A stretch of 47,778 bases of DNA from JAGDYD01 sp046536675 (lineage in GTDB: Archaea; Micrarchaeota; Micrarchaeia; Micrarchaeales; CABMGC01): the NCBI GenBank assembly GCA_046536675.1, contig JAWDMK010000004.1:1-47778 (forward strand). Direction: 5' to 3'. Each line of letters starts with the position of its first letter. Position 1 is the first letter of the stretch. The notes under the pieces were generated by a model. The model worked only from the letters and a program-made list of their open reading frames with translations, ran no database searches and was not told where the DNA came from. Positions 40,720 through 47,778 of the stretch are shown here, in pieces. A program made the translations under genes and the position numbers.

Positions 40720-41713
40720 ACTTAGAGCCTTCTATAGAGTAATAGTTCTCAATTTTTGTAGAAGAGTTGTATAATTCATTATACCTTTTCTTAGCATCGG
40801 AAATGGATATTTTTACTATATGCTCGCTCTTCCTTGTTATAATGTTGAATGGAGGTATCTTGTAAGCATTGCTTGAATCAAACATAAAGCGCTCATGCTG
40901 CTCCCTTGCCGCATCATCGCTCATTATTCTAAGCTCTATCTCAACATTATTCTTTGCAAGCTCAGCCTTAAGGTCATTATAGTTTGTGGCAAAACTTTTG
41001 TCAAGCATTTCCTTAGAGGTTATTATCCTTATCGCACTTATGTTCTTAAGGTATGGGCTTACTAGCCTGTATAGATTTTCGAGGCTAGAAGAATTAAAGT
41101 GCTTGTCGACGATTCTTAAATTGCCGCTAAGCTGGGAAAAGATCTTCTCTTGCAGCTCAAGAGCGTTGCCAAATGGTGTTGAAGGATTTATATTTATCAT
41201 CACCCTTCTTCCCTGCTTTCTTGGCATTGATCCAAATAAATATAGCAAATAAAAATCAGATGCAAGCACTAGCAATATGCCAATAATTGCTATGAAAAGA
41301 TAAAGCTCAATATTTGCAACTGAGAGGCTTGCTATTATTATATAGTAGAGAGCAATAAAAATGGAAGAAAGAGATACATGCATAAGGATATACCTACCTC
41401 CGCTGCTCCTCGCTCCTTCTTTAAATAAGAGCAGGAATGCTATACCTTCAATGATTAGTGCAATTATAAACAAAAGGTAGGATTCATTTATGCTCCAGTA
41501 TATGCTTCCTAGCTTAGCTACGCTTGGCGCTAGCAAAGGAGCTACATTCATGTTATCTTGCTTGCTTTGTATAAGAGCTCCTGCGCCTGTACCATATGCT
41601 ATTGAAAGCAGCTGAATAGTGAAAACAGCTGAAAAGAGAAGGATTATTGATGCTACGTTTAATAGGATTAGCAATGTAACCAAAGGGCTTCGCTTATTTT
41701 TTTGCTCATCCAT
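40712..41713 (-). CDS. Membrane protein with C-terminal phospholipase D-like domain remnant
   Basis: The 333-residue protein has about four membrane segments in its first 160 residues. The cytoplasmic part (165-333) has a segment VEIELRIMSDDAAREQHERFMFD followed by PPFNIITRKSEHI, which resembles the H-x-R-F version of the phospholipase D fold found in membrane-linked or defence proteins. The catalytic HxK(x)4D is not complete. A TATA-like ATATTTAAAT (41736-41745) and no ribosome-binding site point to a leaderless message. It overlaps the convergent gene at 40060-40719 by eight bases. Function is not known. Confidence 0.65.
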   Translation of the reverse strand: MDEQKNKRSPLVTLLILLNVASIILLFSAVFTIQLLSIAYGTGAGALIQSKQDNMNVAPLLAPSVAKLGSIYWSINESYLLFIIALIIEGIAFLLLFKEGARSSGGRYILMHVSLSSIFIALYYIIIASLSVANIELYLFIAIIGILLVLASDFYLLYLFGSMPRKQGRRVMININPSTPFGNALELQEKIFSQLSGNLRIVDKHFNSSSLENLYRLVSPYLKNISAIRIITSKEMLDKSFATNYNDLKAELAKNNVEIELRIMSDDAAREQHERFMFDSSNAYKIPPFNIITRKSEHIVKISISDAKKRYNELYNSSTKIENYYSIEGSKSS

Positions 41714-41796
41714 CGAAAATAATAGGAATTACAAATTTAAATATACTGAGCTAAAACTCAAAAATAAAAACAATGAGTAAATTTGTTAGAAAAAAT

Positions 41797-42070
41797 TTAA
41801 TGCCTCTTCCTGTTTAGGTATACTTCTCTTATACCCTCATGAAGGCGTAAAATGGTTTCAGCCCTTTCAGCAGCAATCTTTTTAGTATGATGTTCATCTA
41901 ATGCAGATTCAACGGCAAAGTATATACCAATGGCAACGAAGACCCAAACTATTGGAGCTATATCTTGCGAAAATTGGCATCGCAAGTTTAGGAGTGTACA
42001 AAGCAAGGTTGCTGATGGCGTAGTCACACTCAACAGTACTTTTGGCTTTCGATGCCTTTATAGATTCCAT
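41797..42070 (-). pseudogene. Small membrane protein gene with one-base frameshift
   Basis: From ATG 42070 the frame reads MESIKASKAKSTVECDYAIS and on to KLAMPIF, then stops in a garbled tail. From about 41970 another frame, open to the stop at 41797, gives QDIAPIVWVFVAIGIYFAVE, a clear membrane segment, followed by a charged tail that ends KRH. Removing one base near the AAAA/TTTT run at 41970-41973 joins both into a single 90-residue protein. No family is recognised. It may be an assembly error and a working gene, or a decayed one. The alternative is a TTG start at 42033 for the second frame alone. Confidence 0.45.
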
Positions 42071-42209
42071 AACGTATAAACCTGCTTTTTAATGATTGAA
42101 ACATAATAAAGAATAATAAACTTGCATTGTTGAACAATCCTTCTACGCATTATTGTAACTGAAATTGCATTTTTGGAGATTTAATGATTAGGATAAAAGA
42201 ATGAATTGA

Positions 42210-44789
42210 TTATAAAACACCTCCAAGAAACAGAGTTCTTAATTCTGGCCAACCTTCGGGCAAAGCTGCAAAGTTCTTTCCAAGCTCGGCATCATTAGAC
42301 ACACTAAATATATCATTAAGCAATCCTGCTCTCTTATCTTCAAATTCCTTTGGAGAGATTTCATCCTTTAATAAACCTTCAACAATGGCAAGGAAAGAAC
42401 TTATATGGTTATACTTAATCAGCTCTGAATCCCTCTTGGCGGATACACCAAGCTGCGCAGAAATCAGAGAAATTAATTCGCCGATATTCATAGATACTTC
42501 AGAAATGTTTATTATATCTTTTATTTCAAAGACCTTTTTAACAACTTCATCGCGCTTTATTTTTTCTGGGTTATATATAACATTATTTTTATCTATAAAT
42601 TCAAATGCTTTATTCTCCTTTTCTAGCGATTGCTCCTCTTCGGGTGTAAGCGCAGGCCTTACTACTATTGTTTCATCAGGTAACTTTAATCCTTCACCCG
42701 GAGATATTCTGAAAATAATATCTTCTTCGTTTACAGAAACTAGGTCCCTATTAAGTTGTATTAGTGACTTTAATGGAGCAATTATTACAAATGGCATATC
42801 ATTCCAGTACCCTGTCATAGGAATGCTCTCTATAGTATGATTAGCTGCCCCATGAACCGTGTTTCTAGGTTCGATTTTAGGTTTGCCTATCTTTTCAAAC
42901 TCTTTCAAATAATCTTTATAGTCTTCTGATGTTATTATTTTTACCCTTTCTTTTTCAAAACGGTTGGCGTTAAGAGTAGCATCAAAAAGGGGCACAATGA
43001 CTTTTCCATTAGGTGTTTCTGTTGGTAAAAACTGCGTTACATGAACAAAGAAAAGATCATCTAGAGACTTAACTTTAGATGAAAGTGAATTTTCCATAAC
43101 TTTGATCAGCTGATTTAATAAATCTTTTTCATTGAGTACTAACTCTTTAATTTTCTCATATATTTTTTTATTTCCGAGATCAGATACATTATAGTTGTCC
43201 AGGGAAATACTCACTTTTTCTCTCCAATCTCTAAGTGTTTTTATGGCATCTATTTTTGGAATTAAATTATCTATATACGCTTTTTCCTTATTTATATCGT
43301 AGACTTTATCGTTTAACTCTTGAATCTCTTCATTCAACTCTTGAACCTTTTCATCTAACTCTTTAATTTCTCTTTTTTCTCCTACCCTAACAATACCTTT
43401 TATACCTTTAATTTCTTCTTGCATGGTCTTAATTTTTTCTTGCATGGTCTTAATTTCTTCTTGTAGGGTATTTTGCACTGCCTGCATCATAATTAGTTCT
43501 TTTTCACATTCTTCCCTTCGGTTTTCCAATGCATTTTTTATATCTACAAGTCTACTAGAGTCTAATTTTAAATTATTATAGCGTTTTGATAAGTATCCGT
43601 CGCTTTCTATCAAATATGAGAGGATCTTATCTACCCTATTAAGATTCTCGATATCTAAAAGTTTCGCTTGATTTAAAGCGTAAATTGTGTTGTAGATTCT
43701 ATGCTCAAACTCCCAGTTTTCAATAATTTTGTTTAGCTTATCTACTTTTTCTTGTACCTTCGCCTCTGCAGCTTTGTCTCCCATCAACCACATAAATACA
43801 TTATAAGCAGCATCATAATTTCTCTCAGAAGTTAAATCACCTTTTTCATTAATTATTGTAGATGCTATAAGTGCATCCATAACCTTCTTCTCTTCTTCAC
43901 TCACCATCCACGTGTTTAACTTGGCATGATCTACTATCTTATTTACTAAGTCGCTTTTAGACCCTAATGACTGGGCAAGTTTCGCTATCTGTATTGGATC
44001 AATTTCAACAAATACGACTATATCCTTACCAGCATTTAACAGATCACCTGCTTCTTCTCTAAATCCAGAAGAGTTTTTACGCAAATTCTCAAAAAATGCT
44101 TTTGTAGCTTCAACACTTCTGCTTTTGGGTTCTCTCCCTAAAAATATAACCTCTTTATTATTTACTATTCCATCGTTATATGGAAGCGCATTTTTTGGGT
44201 AAAATACTATTGTAAGTAACTTCCCAGAAGATAGTTCAAATGTGTATGCTTTCCTTTCAACACCCTCTGCATCTGTAAAGGTATACGCACTAATAGGTGT
44301 TACTTTTTGTTCGTATTCTTCTTTCTCTGCCCACAGAATCTCAGGTGTTCTTGGTAAAATTCCACTTTGGTTCTCATTTTGTACACTTTGCTCATCCCTC
44401 GGTTTAAAAGCAAATGCAGCAGAATTTAAAACTTTCAGTTTTACTTTTTTATTTCCTCTAGTATTTGATTTACTAATCTTTACAACAAAAGGTAAGTAAA
44501 CTATATTGTATTTTGCTTCAAAATCTTTATATACACTATTAAGAGAGTTTAAAAGTTTTAGGATTCGTTTGGCACGAAAAGAATTCAGATACTTATCTGA
44601 GATTAAATTAGTAATTTCTGTTATACCTGTATTTAAATAGTTGAGATCTAATATTTCCTGTTTGCCCGGCATTGATACTTCCTTCGATAAAGAAATTAAT
44701 TTCTTTAATTTTTCTTCTATTGACGCTGAATCATTATTGCCATGATTAACCTTTTCATAAGCATGTGTATTTGCTGGCACATCCTCCAT
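42210..44789 (-). CDS. Large coiled-coil protein of unknown function
   Basis: This 859-residue protein has a long heptad-rich coiled coil near residues 430-520 (ELIMMQAVQNTLQEEIK and repeats of KTMQEEI and ELNEEIQ). The regions before and after are mixed alpha/beta. No P-loop, membrane segment, signal peptide or catalytic motif is seen, so SMC-like ATPases are excluded. Codon choice seems shifted toward T-ending codons and away from the ATA/AGC preference of its neighbours, which hints at a different origin. A TATA-like element (ACTTAAATAT, near 44815) and lack of a ribosome-binding site suggest a leaderless single-gene unit. Its role is unknown; a structural or scaffold function is inference. 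Confidence 0.75.
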   Translation of the reverse strand: MEDVPANTHAYEKVNHGNNDSASIEEKLKKLISLSKEVSMPGKQEILDLNYLNTGITEITNLISDKYLNSFRAKRILKLLNSLNSVYKDFEAKYNIVYLPFVVKISKSNTRGNKKVKLKVLNSAAFAFKPRDEQSVQNENQSGILPRTPEILWAEKEEYEQKVTPISAYTFTDAEGVERKAYTFELSSGKLLTIVFYPKNALPYNDGIVNNKEVIFLGREPKSRSVEATKAFFENLRKNSSGFREEAGDLLNAGKDIVVFVEIDPIQIAKLAQSLGSKSDLVNKIVDHAKLNTWMVSEEEKKVMDALIASTIINEKGDLTSERNYDAAYNVFMWLMGDKAAEAKVQEKVDKLNKIIENWEFEHRIYNTIYALNQAKLLDIENLNRVDKILSYLIESDGYLSKRYNNLKLDSSRLVDIKNALENRREECEKELIMMQAVQNTLQEEIKTMQEKIKTMQEEIKGIKGIVRVGEKREIKELDEKVQELNEEIQELNDKVYDINKEKAYIDNLIPKIDAIKTLRDWREKVSISLDNYNVSDLGNKKIYEKIKELVLNEKDLLNQLIKVMENSLSSKVKSLDDLFFVHVTQFLPTETPNGKVIVPLFDATLNANRFEKERVKIITSEDYKDYLKEFEKIGKPKIEPRNTVHGAANHTIESIPMTGYWNDMPFVIIAPLKSLIQLNRDLVSVNEEDIIFRISPGEGLKLPDETIVVRPALTPEEEQSLEKENKAFEFIDKNNVIYNPEKIKRDEVVKKVFEIKDIINISEVSMNIGELISLISAQLGVSAKRDSELIKYNHISSFLAIVEGLLKDEISPKEFEDKRAGLLNDIFSVSNDAELGKNFAALPEGWPELRTLFLGGVL
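43412..43470. repeat. 21-base tandem repeat inside the coiled coil
   Basis: Two near-identical 21-base units (43412-43432 and 43433-43453) and a third, worn unit encode three heptads of the type LQEEIKT/MQEKIKT/MQEEIKG. A less regular series follows at 43315-43370. One unit equals one heptad, so the coiled coil has grown by in-frame duplication. Confidence 0.8.
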
Positions 44790-44982
44790 ATCAATAAATA
44801 AGAGATTTGATTAGATATTTAAGTATTTGCATTATTGAATGATTTCACTATTTCTCTTTACAAATATAACGAGAGCCGTTATTAGGAATATTATCTATCT
44901 TGATTTCGGCTTTGTAGGAAACTTGGAGCAGAAATTGTTATAGACCTTGTCTTGGGTATCTGTTTAACAGTGCACAAAAGAG

Positions 44983-44996
44983 ATATATATTTAAAT
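44983..44996 (+). promoter_or_regulatory. TATA box of the lemA/GIDE operon
   Basis: ATATATATTTAAAT lies about 32 bases before the lemA start. The ribosome-binding site GTGAT stands three bases before the ATG. The rest of the gap 44790-45027 shows nothing else of note. Confidence 0.5.
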
Positions 44997-45027
44997 CAAA
45001 CTAATCAGAAATAATATTTGTGATTCC

Positions 45028-45597
45028 ATGGATATACTGATTGAAGGGACTATAGGGCTAATCGTACTGATTGTGGTAATAACCTTTGTAATAATATACA
45101 ACACACTGGTATCACTGAAGAAGAATGCTGACAAAGCATGGGCGAATATTGATGTTTTGCTGCAGAAAAGGCATGATGCACTTACAAAGCTCATAGATAC
45201 AGTGAGCTCGTACATGAAGTATGAAAAGGGGCTTATGGCCCAGATAACACAATTGAGGAGCCAGTGGATGAATATACCTCAAAATGATATTCAATCAAAA
45301 ATTAATACCTCAAACCAGATTTCAAATGCGCTTAAGTCTATTTTTGCTGTTGCTGAAAACTATCCTGACTTGAAGGCAAACAACAGCTTCATACAGCTGC
45401 AGCAGAGCATAATGGAACTGGAGTCTCAGATTGCAGATGCAAGGGAGTTCTACAACGACAGCGTTACGCAGTTCAACATAAGAATGAACCAGATACCATA
45501 CAACTTCTTTGCAGGAGTGTTAGGCTACAAGGCAATGCCTCTCTTCCAGGCACCACCAGAGGAAAAGGCAGATGTCAAGATAAACCTCGGCGCATGA
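45028..45597 (+). CDS. lemA: LemA family protein
   Basis: The 189-residue protein has one N-terminal membrane helix (residues ~7-28), followed by the family core NTLVSLKKNADKAWANIDVL, which is the LemA signature, then a long helical bundle (LMAQITQLRSQW, QLQQSIMELESQIADAREFYNDSV) and FNIRMNQIPYNFFAGVLGYK. LemA proteins face outward with the membrane helix inside; their biochemical role is not settled. They often sit beside GIDE-domain or peptidase genes, and here the next gene, one base after its stop, has a GIDE-like domain. A C-terminal tail ends with acidic/Lys residues. Confidence 0.93.
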   Translation: MDILIEGTIGLIVLIVVITFVIIYNTLVSLKKNADKAWANIDVLLQKRHDALTKLIDTVSSYMKYEKGLMAQITQLRSQWMNIPQNDIQSKINTSNQISNALKSIFAVAENYPDLKANNSFIQLQQSIMELESQIADAREFYNDSVTQFNIRMNQIPYNFFAGVLGYKAMPLFQAPPEEKADVKINLGA

Positions 45598-45598
45598 A

Positions 45599-47656
45599 AT
45601 GGCAAAGAAGCCCATAGGAAAAGTAACTTATGAAATTAAAGTGGGCCCTGAAACTGCTTTCTTTCTAAACCTTACAGATACGCTTAGTGTTGGTGACAAG
45701 GTAACATTTGACGGCTGGCAGGAAGGTTCGAGTATAGTAGTTGAAAAGCTTGAGCAAAAACATAAAAGAGTTACAACCGCTATGCCTGGGAATGCCGTTA
45801 TTGTTGTAATTTCCAGTACATTTATACCGATAGGATCAAATATATACAAGATTACTGAAGATCAGCCAACTAGTGCAGATCAAACTGCTGGTACTAATGC
45901 ACCTTCGCAAGCACAACAGGGTCCTGAAGTAATCCCAATCGCATTCGGTGCAGGTGTTGCAGGATCAGAACAGCAGCCTCAAGGCCAAGCACCAAATAAT
46001 GAAAACAACCAACAGGCCCAGCAAAATTCAGGAGCAGTGGTATCGAATATTGGCATTCGTAGTTTATTCGAGCCAAATTTCAGCGCCAATTCTCTAATTA
46101 ACATTTCAAATGCAGCGCAGTCGATTAACCTTTCTGCAACTGCCACGGAATTCTTAAAATATACTCCGAACTATGCAACAAATATAAAGTTAAAAACAAT
46201 GAGTTACTACTGGCCATGGTATATGCTTATTGTTTTAGTGCTTATAGGACCAATAGGGGTGCTCGCTGCAATCTATCAAAACGCAACAACAGTACCTTTA
46301 CAGCCGCTCCGGATTACTGTCTTTGCAGAGTTTCTTATTTCAGGAGCAATACTTCTTTATTTATTCTTCAGAGATTTTTCATTTGAACAGTTTTTGGCAT
46401 CAGTCCCTGTTGTAAAAATAGATGTAGCAACATACAATCTCAACAAAATGCAAGGAAAGTTTATACCTTATAATACAGGACCACTTAAAGCACCAATCAG
46501 CGGTGCTGAATGTATATATTATTCCGTAGGGCTATATGCTGCATTTTATCAGGTCTATGGGAGGAACAACAGACAACTGGTTGTGCAATGGGTAGGGGGA
46601 ATCGGAAAAGGAGTACCAACCCTGTTCACAGATGATAGTGGATATCTTGCTGTTGACTTGGTGAAGGCACCTAATGTACAAGCAGTATCGGGTGCAATTG
46701 AATTAAACAAGGCAGGGATTGGCGCTGCTGTATTAAGGGAACTTTCAGGTTCACTTGCATATGTTAAACAGGGCAAAGAAGCTGCTGCTGAAATCATGCC
46801 ACACATTGAAGAAGCCGCAAACAAGAACAGCACTTTAGACTTGTCGCAGATACCTGGCTATAAATTTAATTTTTATTTCAAAGATAGGATTAGAGACCTC
46901 AAGGGAAATATTACAAACGATATACATCTAAACATGCTGCAGAATTTCGGGCTCTTCCTGGTTGAGCAGTATATTCCTGCTAATTCCGACTATACATGCT
47001 TAGGCGGTGCAGCAGATATAAATAAAAGCATAGATGGCAAACCGGTTAAAGTGATGGTGCCAGATCAGGGTAGTGGAACAATGGCTGTATATGCTGGCGC
47101 AGCGCAGAATCTCAAAAAAGGTATTAGCAAGCGCGCATGGCTCAACATGGGAATTGGTATACTGTTCATTATATTTGCACTTGTGCCGCTTTCACTCTAC
47201 TTCAGCAGTGCTTCCGCTGCATCTACAGCAAATGTAACAACTATTGTTCCATCGCAATCCCCAGGATACCATGCAAACTTAACTCAGAGTACTTCAGTTA
47301 ATACATCAGCACCATCTACAACGGCGCTGCCTACGCCAAGTCCATCTAGCATGCCAAGTGGTTCGTGTGGCAACTTTATCTTATCAGAGCCAGCATTTAG
47401 CAGTGAAACATCGGGTATTTGCAGCTGGAATGGAGGCACAATTAATGTAAGTGCAGGAGGTGGGTTATCAGGATATATATCTGTTCAGATAGTAGGTGCA
47501 GATGGCAAGGAATATTTCAACAAGGGAACTGTAAATTGGTGCCCTGGAAATATAGGAAGTGTTTATCTGCCTGCACAAAAATATGAGGTTTACATAAGCT
47601 CTGGTAGGGGTGGCGGAGGATGCCAACCTAATGCAACTGTAATACTATCAGGCTAG
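45599..47656 (+). CDS. Fusion: elongation-factor-like beta barrel, membrane segments, GIDE-like domain and surface domain
   Basis: The 685-residue protein has four parts. (1) Residues 1-86 resemble the small EF-Tu domain-2-like barrel: GKVTYEIKVG, LSVGDKVTFDG, VVEKLEQKHKRV, NIYKITE. (2) A Gln/Asn/Pro/Ala-rich linker to about 150 and a less structured stretch to 200. (3) Membrane segments near 206-225 and 241-257, then a GIDE-like domain (about 280-500) with GPLKAPISGAECIYYSV and LFTDDSGYLAVDL. (4) A membrane segment near 515-540, a Ser/Thr/Pro-rich stalk and a small beta domain with Cys at the C-terminus. GIDE domains accompany LemA in many genomes; its partner is one base upstream. The barrel plus GIDE combination looks unusual. 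Confidence 0.75.
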   Translation: MAKKPIGKVTYEIKVGPETAFFLNLTDTLSVGDKVTFDGWQEGSSIVVEKLEQKHKRVTTAMPGNAVIVVISSTFIPIGSNIYKITEDQPTSADQTAGTNAPSQAQQGPEVIPIAFGAGVAGSEQQPQGQAPNNENNQQAQQNSGAVVSNIGIRSLFEPNFSANSLINISNAAQSINLSATATEFLKYTPNYATNIKLKTMSYYWPWYMLIVLVLIGPIGVLAAIYQNATTVPLQPLRITVFAEFLISGAILLYLFFRDFSFEQFLASVPVVKIDVATYNLNKMQGKFIPYNTGPLKAPISGAECIYYSVGLYAAFYQVYGRNNRQLVVQWVGGIGKGVPTLFTDDSGYLAVDLVKAPNVQAVSGAIELNKAGIGAAVLRELSGSLAYVKQGKEAAAEIMPHIEEAANKNSTLDLSQIPGYKFNFYFKDRIRDLKGNITNDIHLNMLQNFGLFLVEQYIPANSDYTCLGGAADINKSIDGKPVKVMVPDQGSGTMAVYAGAAQNLKKGISKRAWLNMGIGILFIIFALVPLSLYFSSASAASTANVTTIVPSQSPGYHANLTQSTSVNTSAPSTTALPTPSPSSMPSGSCGNFILSEPAFSSETSGICSWNGGTINVSAGGGLSGYISVQIVGADGKEYFNKGTVNWCPGNIGSVYLPAQKYEVYISSGRGGGGCQPNATVILSG

Positions 47657-47778
47657 GTAAATAAAATGCTTAACTGTGTTTTAACTATAACTCTTGCTAG
47701 ATATTTTTAGATGTTTATTAAACAGTGCAATTAACTTTTTATTCTGCAAAAGAGCTCATATTGTGCATACTTGGCTCA

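Noticed and set aside
43412..43470. CRISPR-like or minisatellite array
   Set aside because: The units are contiguous with no spacers and each encodes exactly one coiled-coil heptad.

Overview
This window is an A+T-rich stretch of an archaeal chromosome. Archaeal or archaeal-type genes include ribosomal protein S8e, fibrillarin, class I CCA-adding enzyme, Trm1, RtcB, AK6-type kinase, DUF357, SecY, a Y-family polymerase ending in a PCNA-binding motif, and pilins with class III (EppA-type) signal peptides. Genes are tightly packed, often overlapping or 1-5 bases apart. One tRNA appears to carry a tiny intron outside the anticodon loop. Together these suggest a small-genome DPANN archaeon, possibly of the Micrarchaeota/Parvarchaeota (ARMAN) type; that placement is inference. 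No rRNA, CRISPR array, insertion sequence or integrase was seen.

Layout. 1-807: 5' end of rad50 on the minus strand. 1075-2749: S8e, an unknown protein and ornithine carbamoyltransferase in one operon. 2760-3838: flavin reductase and winged-helix regulator (minus). 4033-9779: a ten-gene type IV pilus-like operon (VirB11/TadA-type ATPase, two membrane scaffold proteins, seven small or secreted pilin-like proteins). 9829-9900: tRNA-His. 9983-13578: threonine synthase, a TPR-AAA+ ATPase, RNase HI and an orphan pilin. 13597-16960: metallophosphoesterase and Lhr-type helicase (minus). 17039-18304: a small basic protein and an S66 LD-carboxypeptidase-like protein. 18309-22970: a response regulator with a degenerate GGDEF-like domain and a GAF/PAS histidine kinase with a broken reading frame, around a secreted protein. 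23038-31852: mostly RNA metabolism: fibrillarin, RtcB, tRNA-Leu, Trm1, AK6-type kinase, CCA-adding enzyme and tRNA-Ala, with carbamate kinase and a pseudo-peptidase among them. 31929-37364: superoxide dismutase, radical SAM/AMMECR1/DNA polymerase IV operon, thioredoxin reductase and an MBL-fold nuclease-like protein. 37361-39915: SecY and a V4R protein. 40060-47656: poorly characterised proteins, ending in a LemA/GIDE pair. Nothing is seen in the last 122 bases.

How the genes work together. RtcB, the CCA-adding enzyme, Trm1, fibrillarin and AK6 form a tRNA/rRNA maturation neighbourhood, and RtcB is the kind of enzyme that would rejoin the exons of the interrupted tRNA-Leu beside it. The three tRNA genes have no encoded CCA. 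Ornithine carbamoyltransferase and carbamate kinase could convert citrulline to ornithine, CO2, ammonia and ATP. Superoxide dismutase, thioredoxin reductase and the flavin reductase point to oxygen handling.

Translation signals are regular. Many starts, on both strands, follow a GGTGAT-like ribosome-binding site with exactly three bases between it and the start codon. This rule fixes several TTG/GTG starts and suggests one ATT start. Other genes look leaderless, with a TATA box about 25-40 bases upstream of the start codon. No gap longer than 300 bases lacks a gene; the largest (808-1074 and 44790-45027) hold promoter-like elements only.
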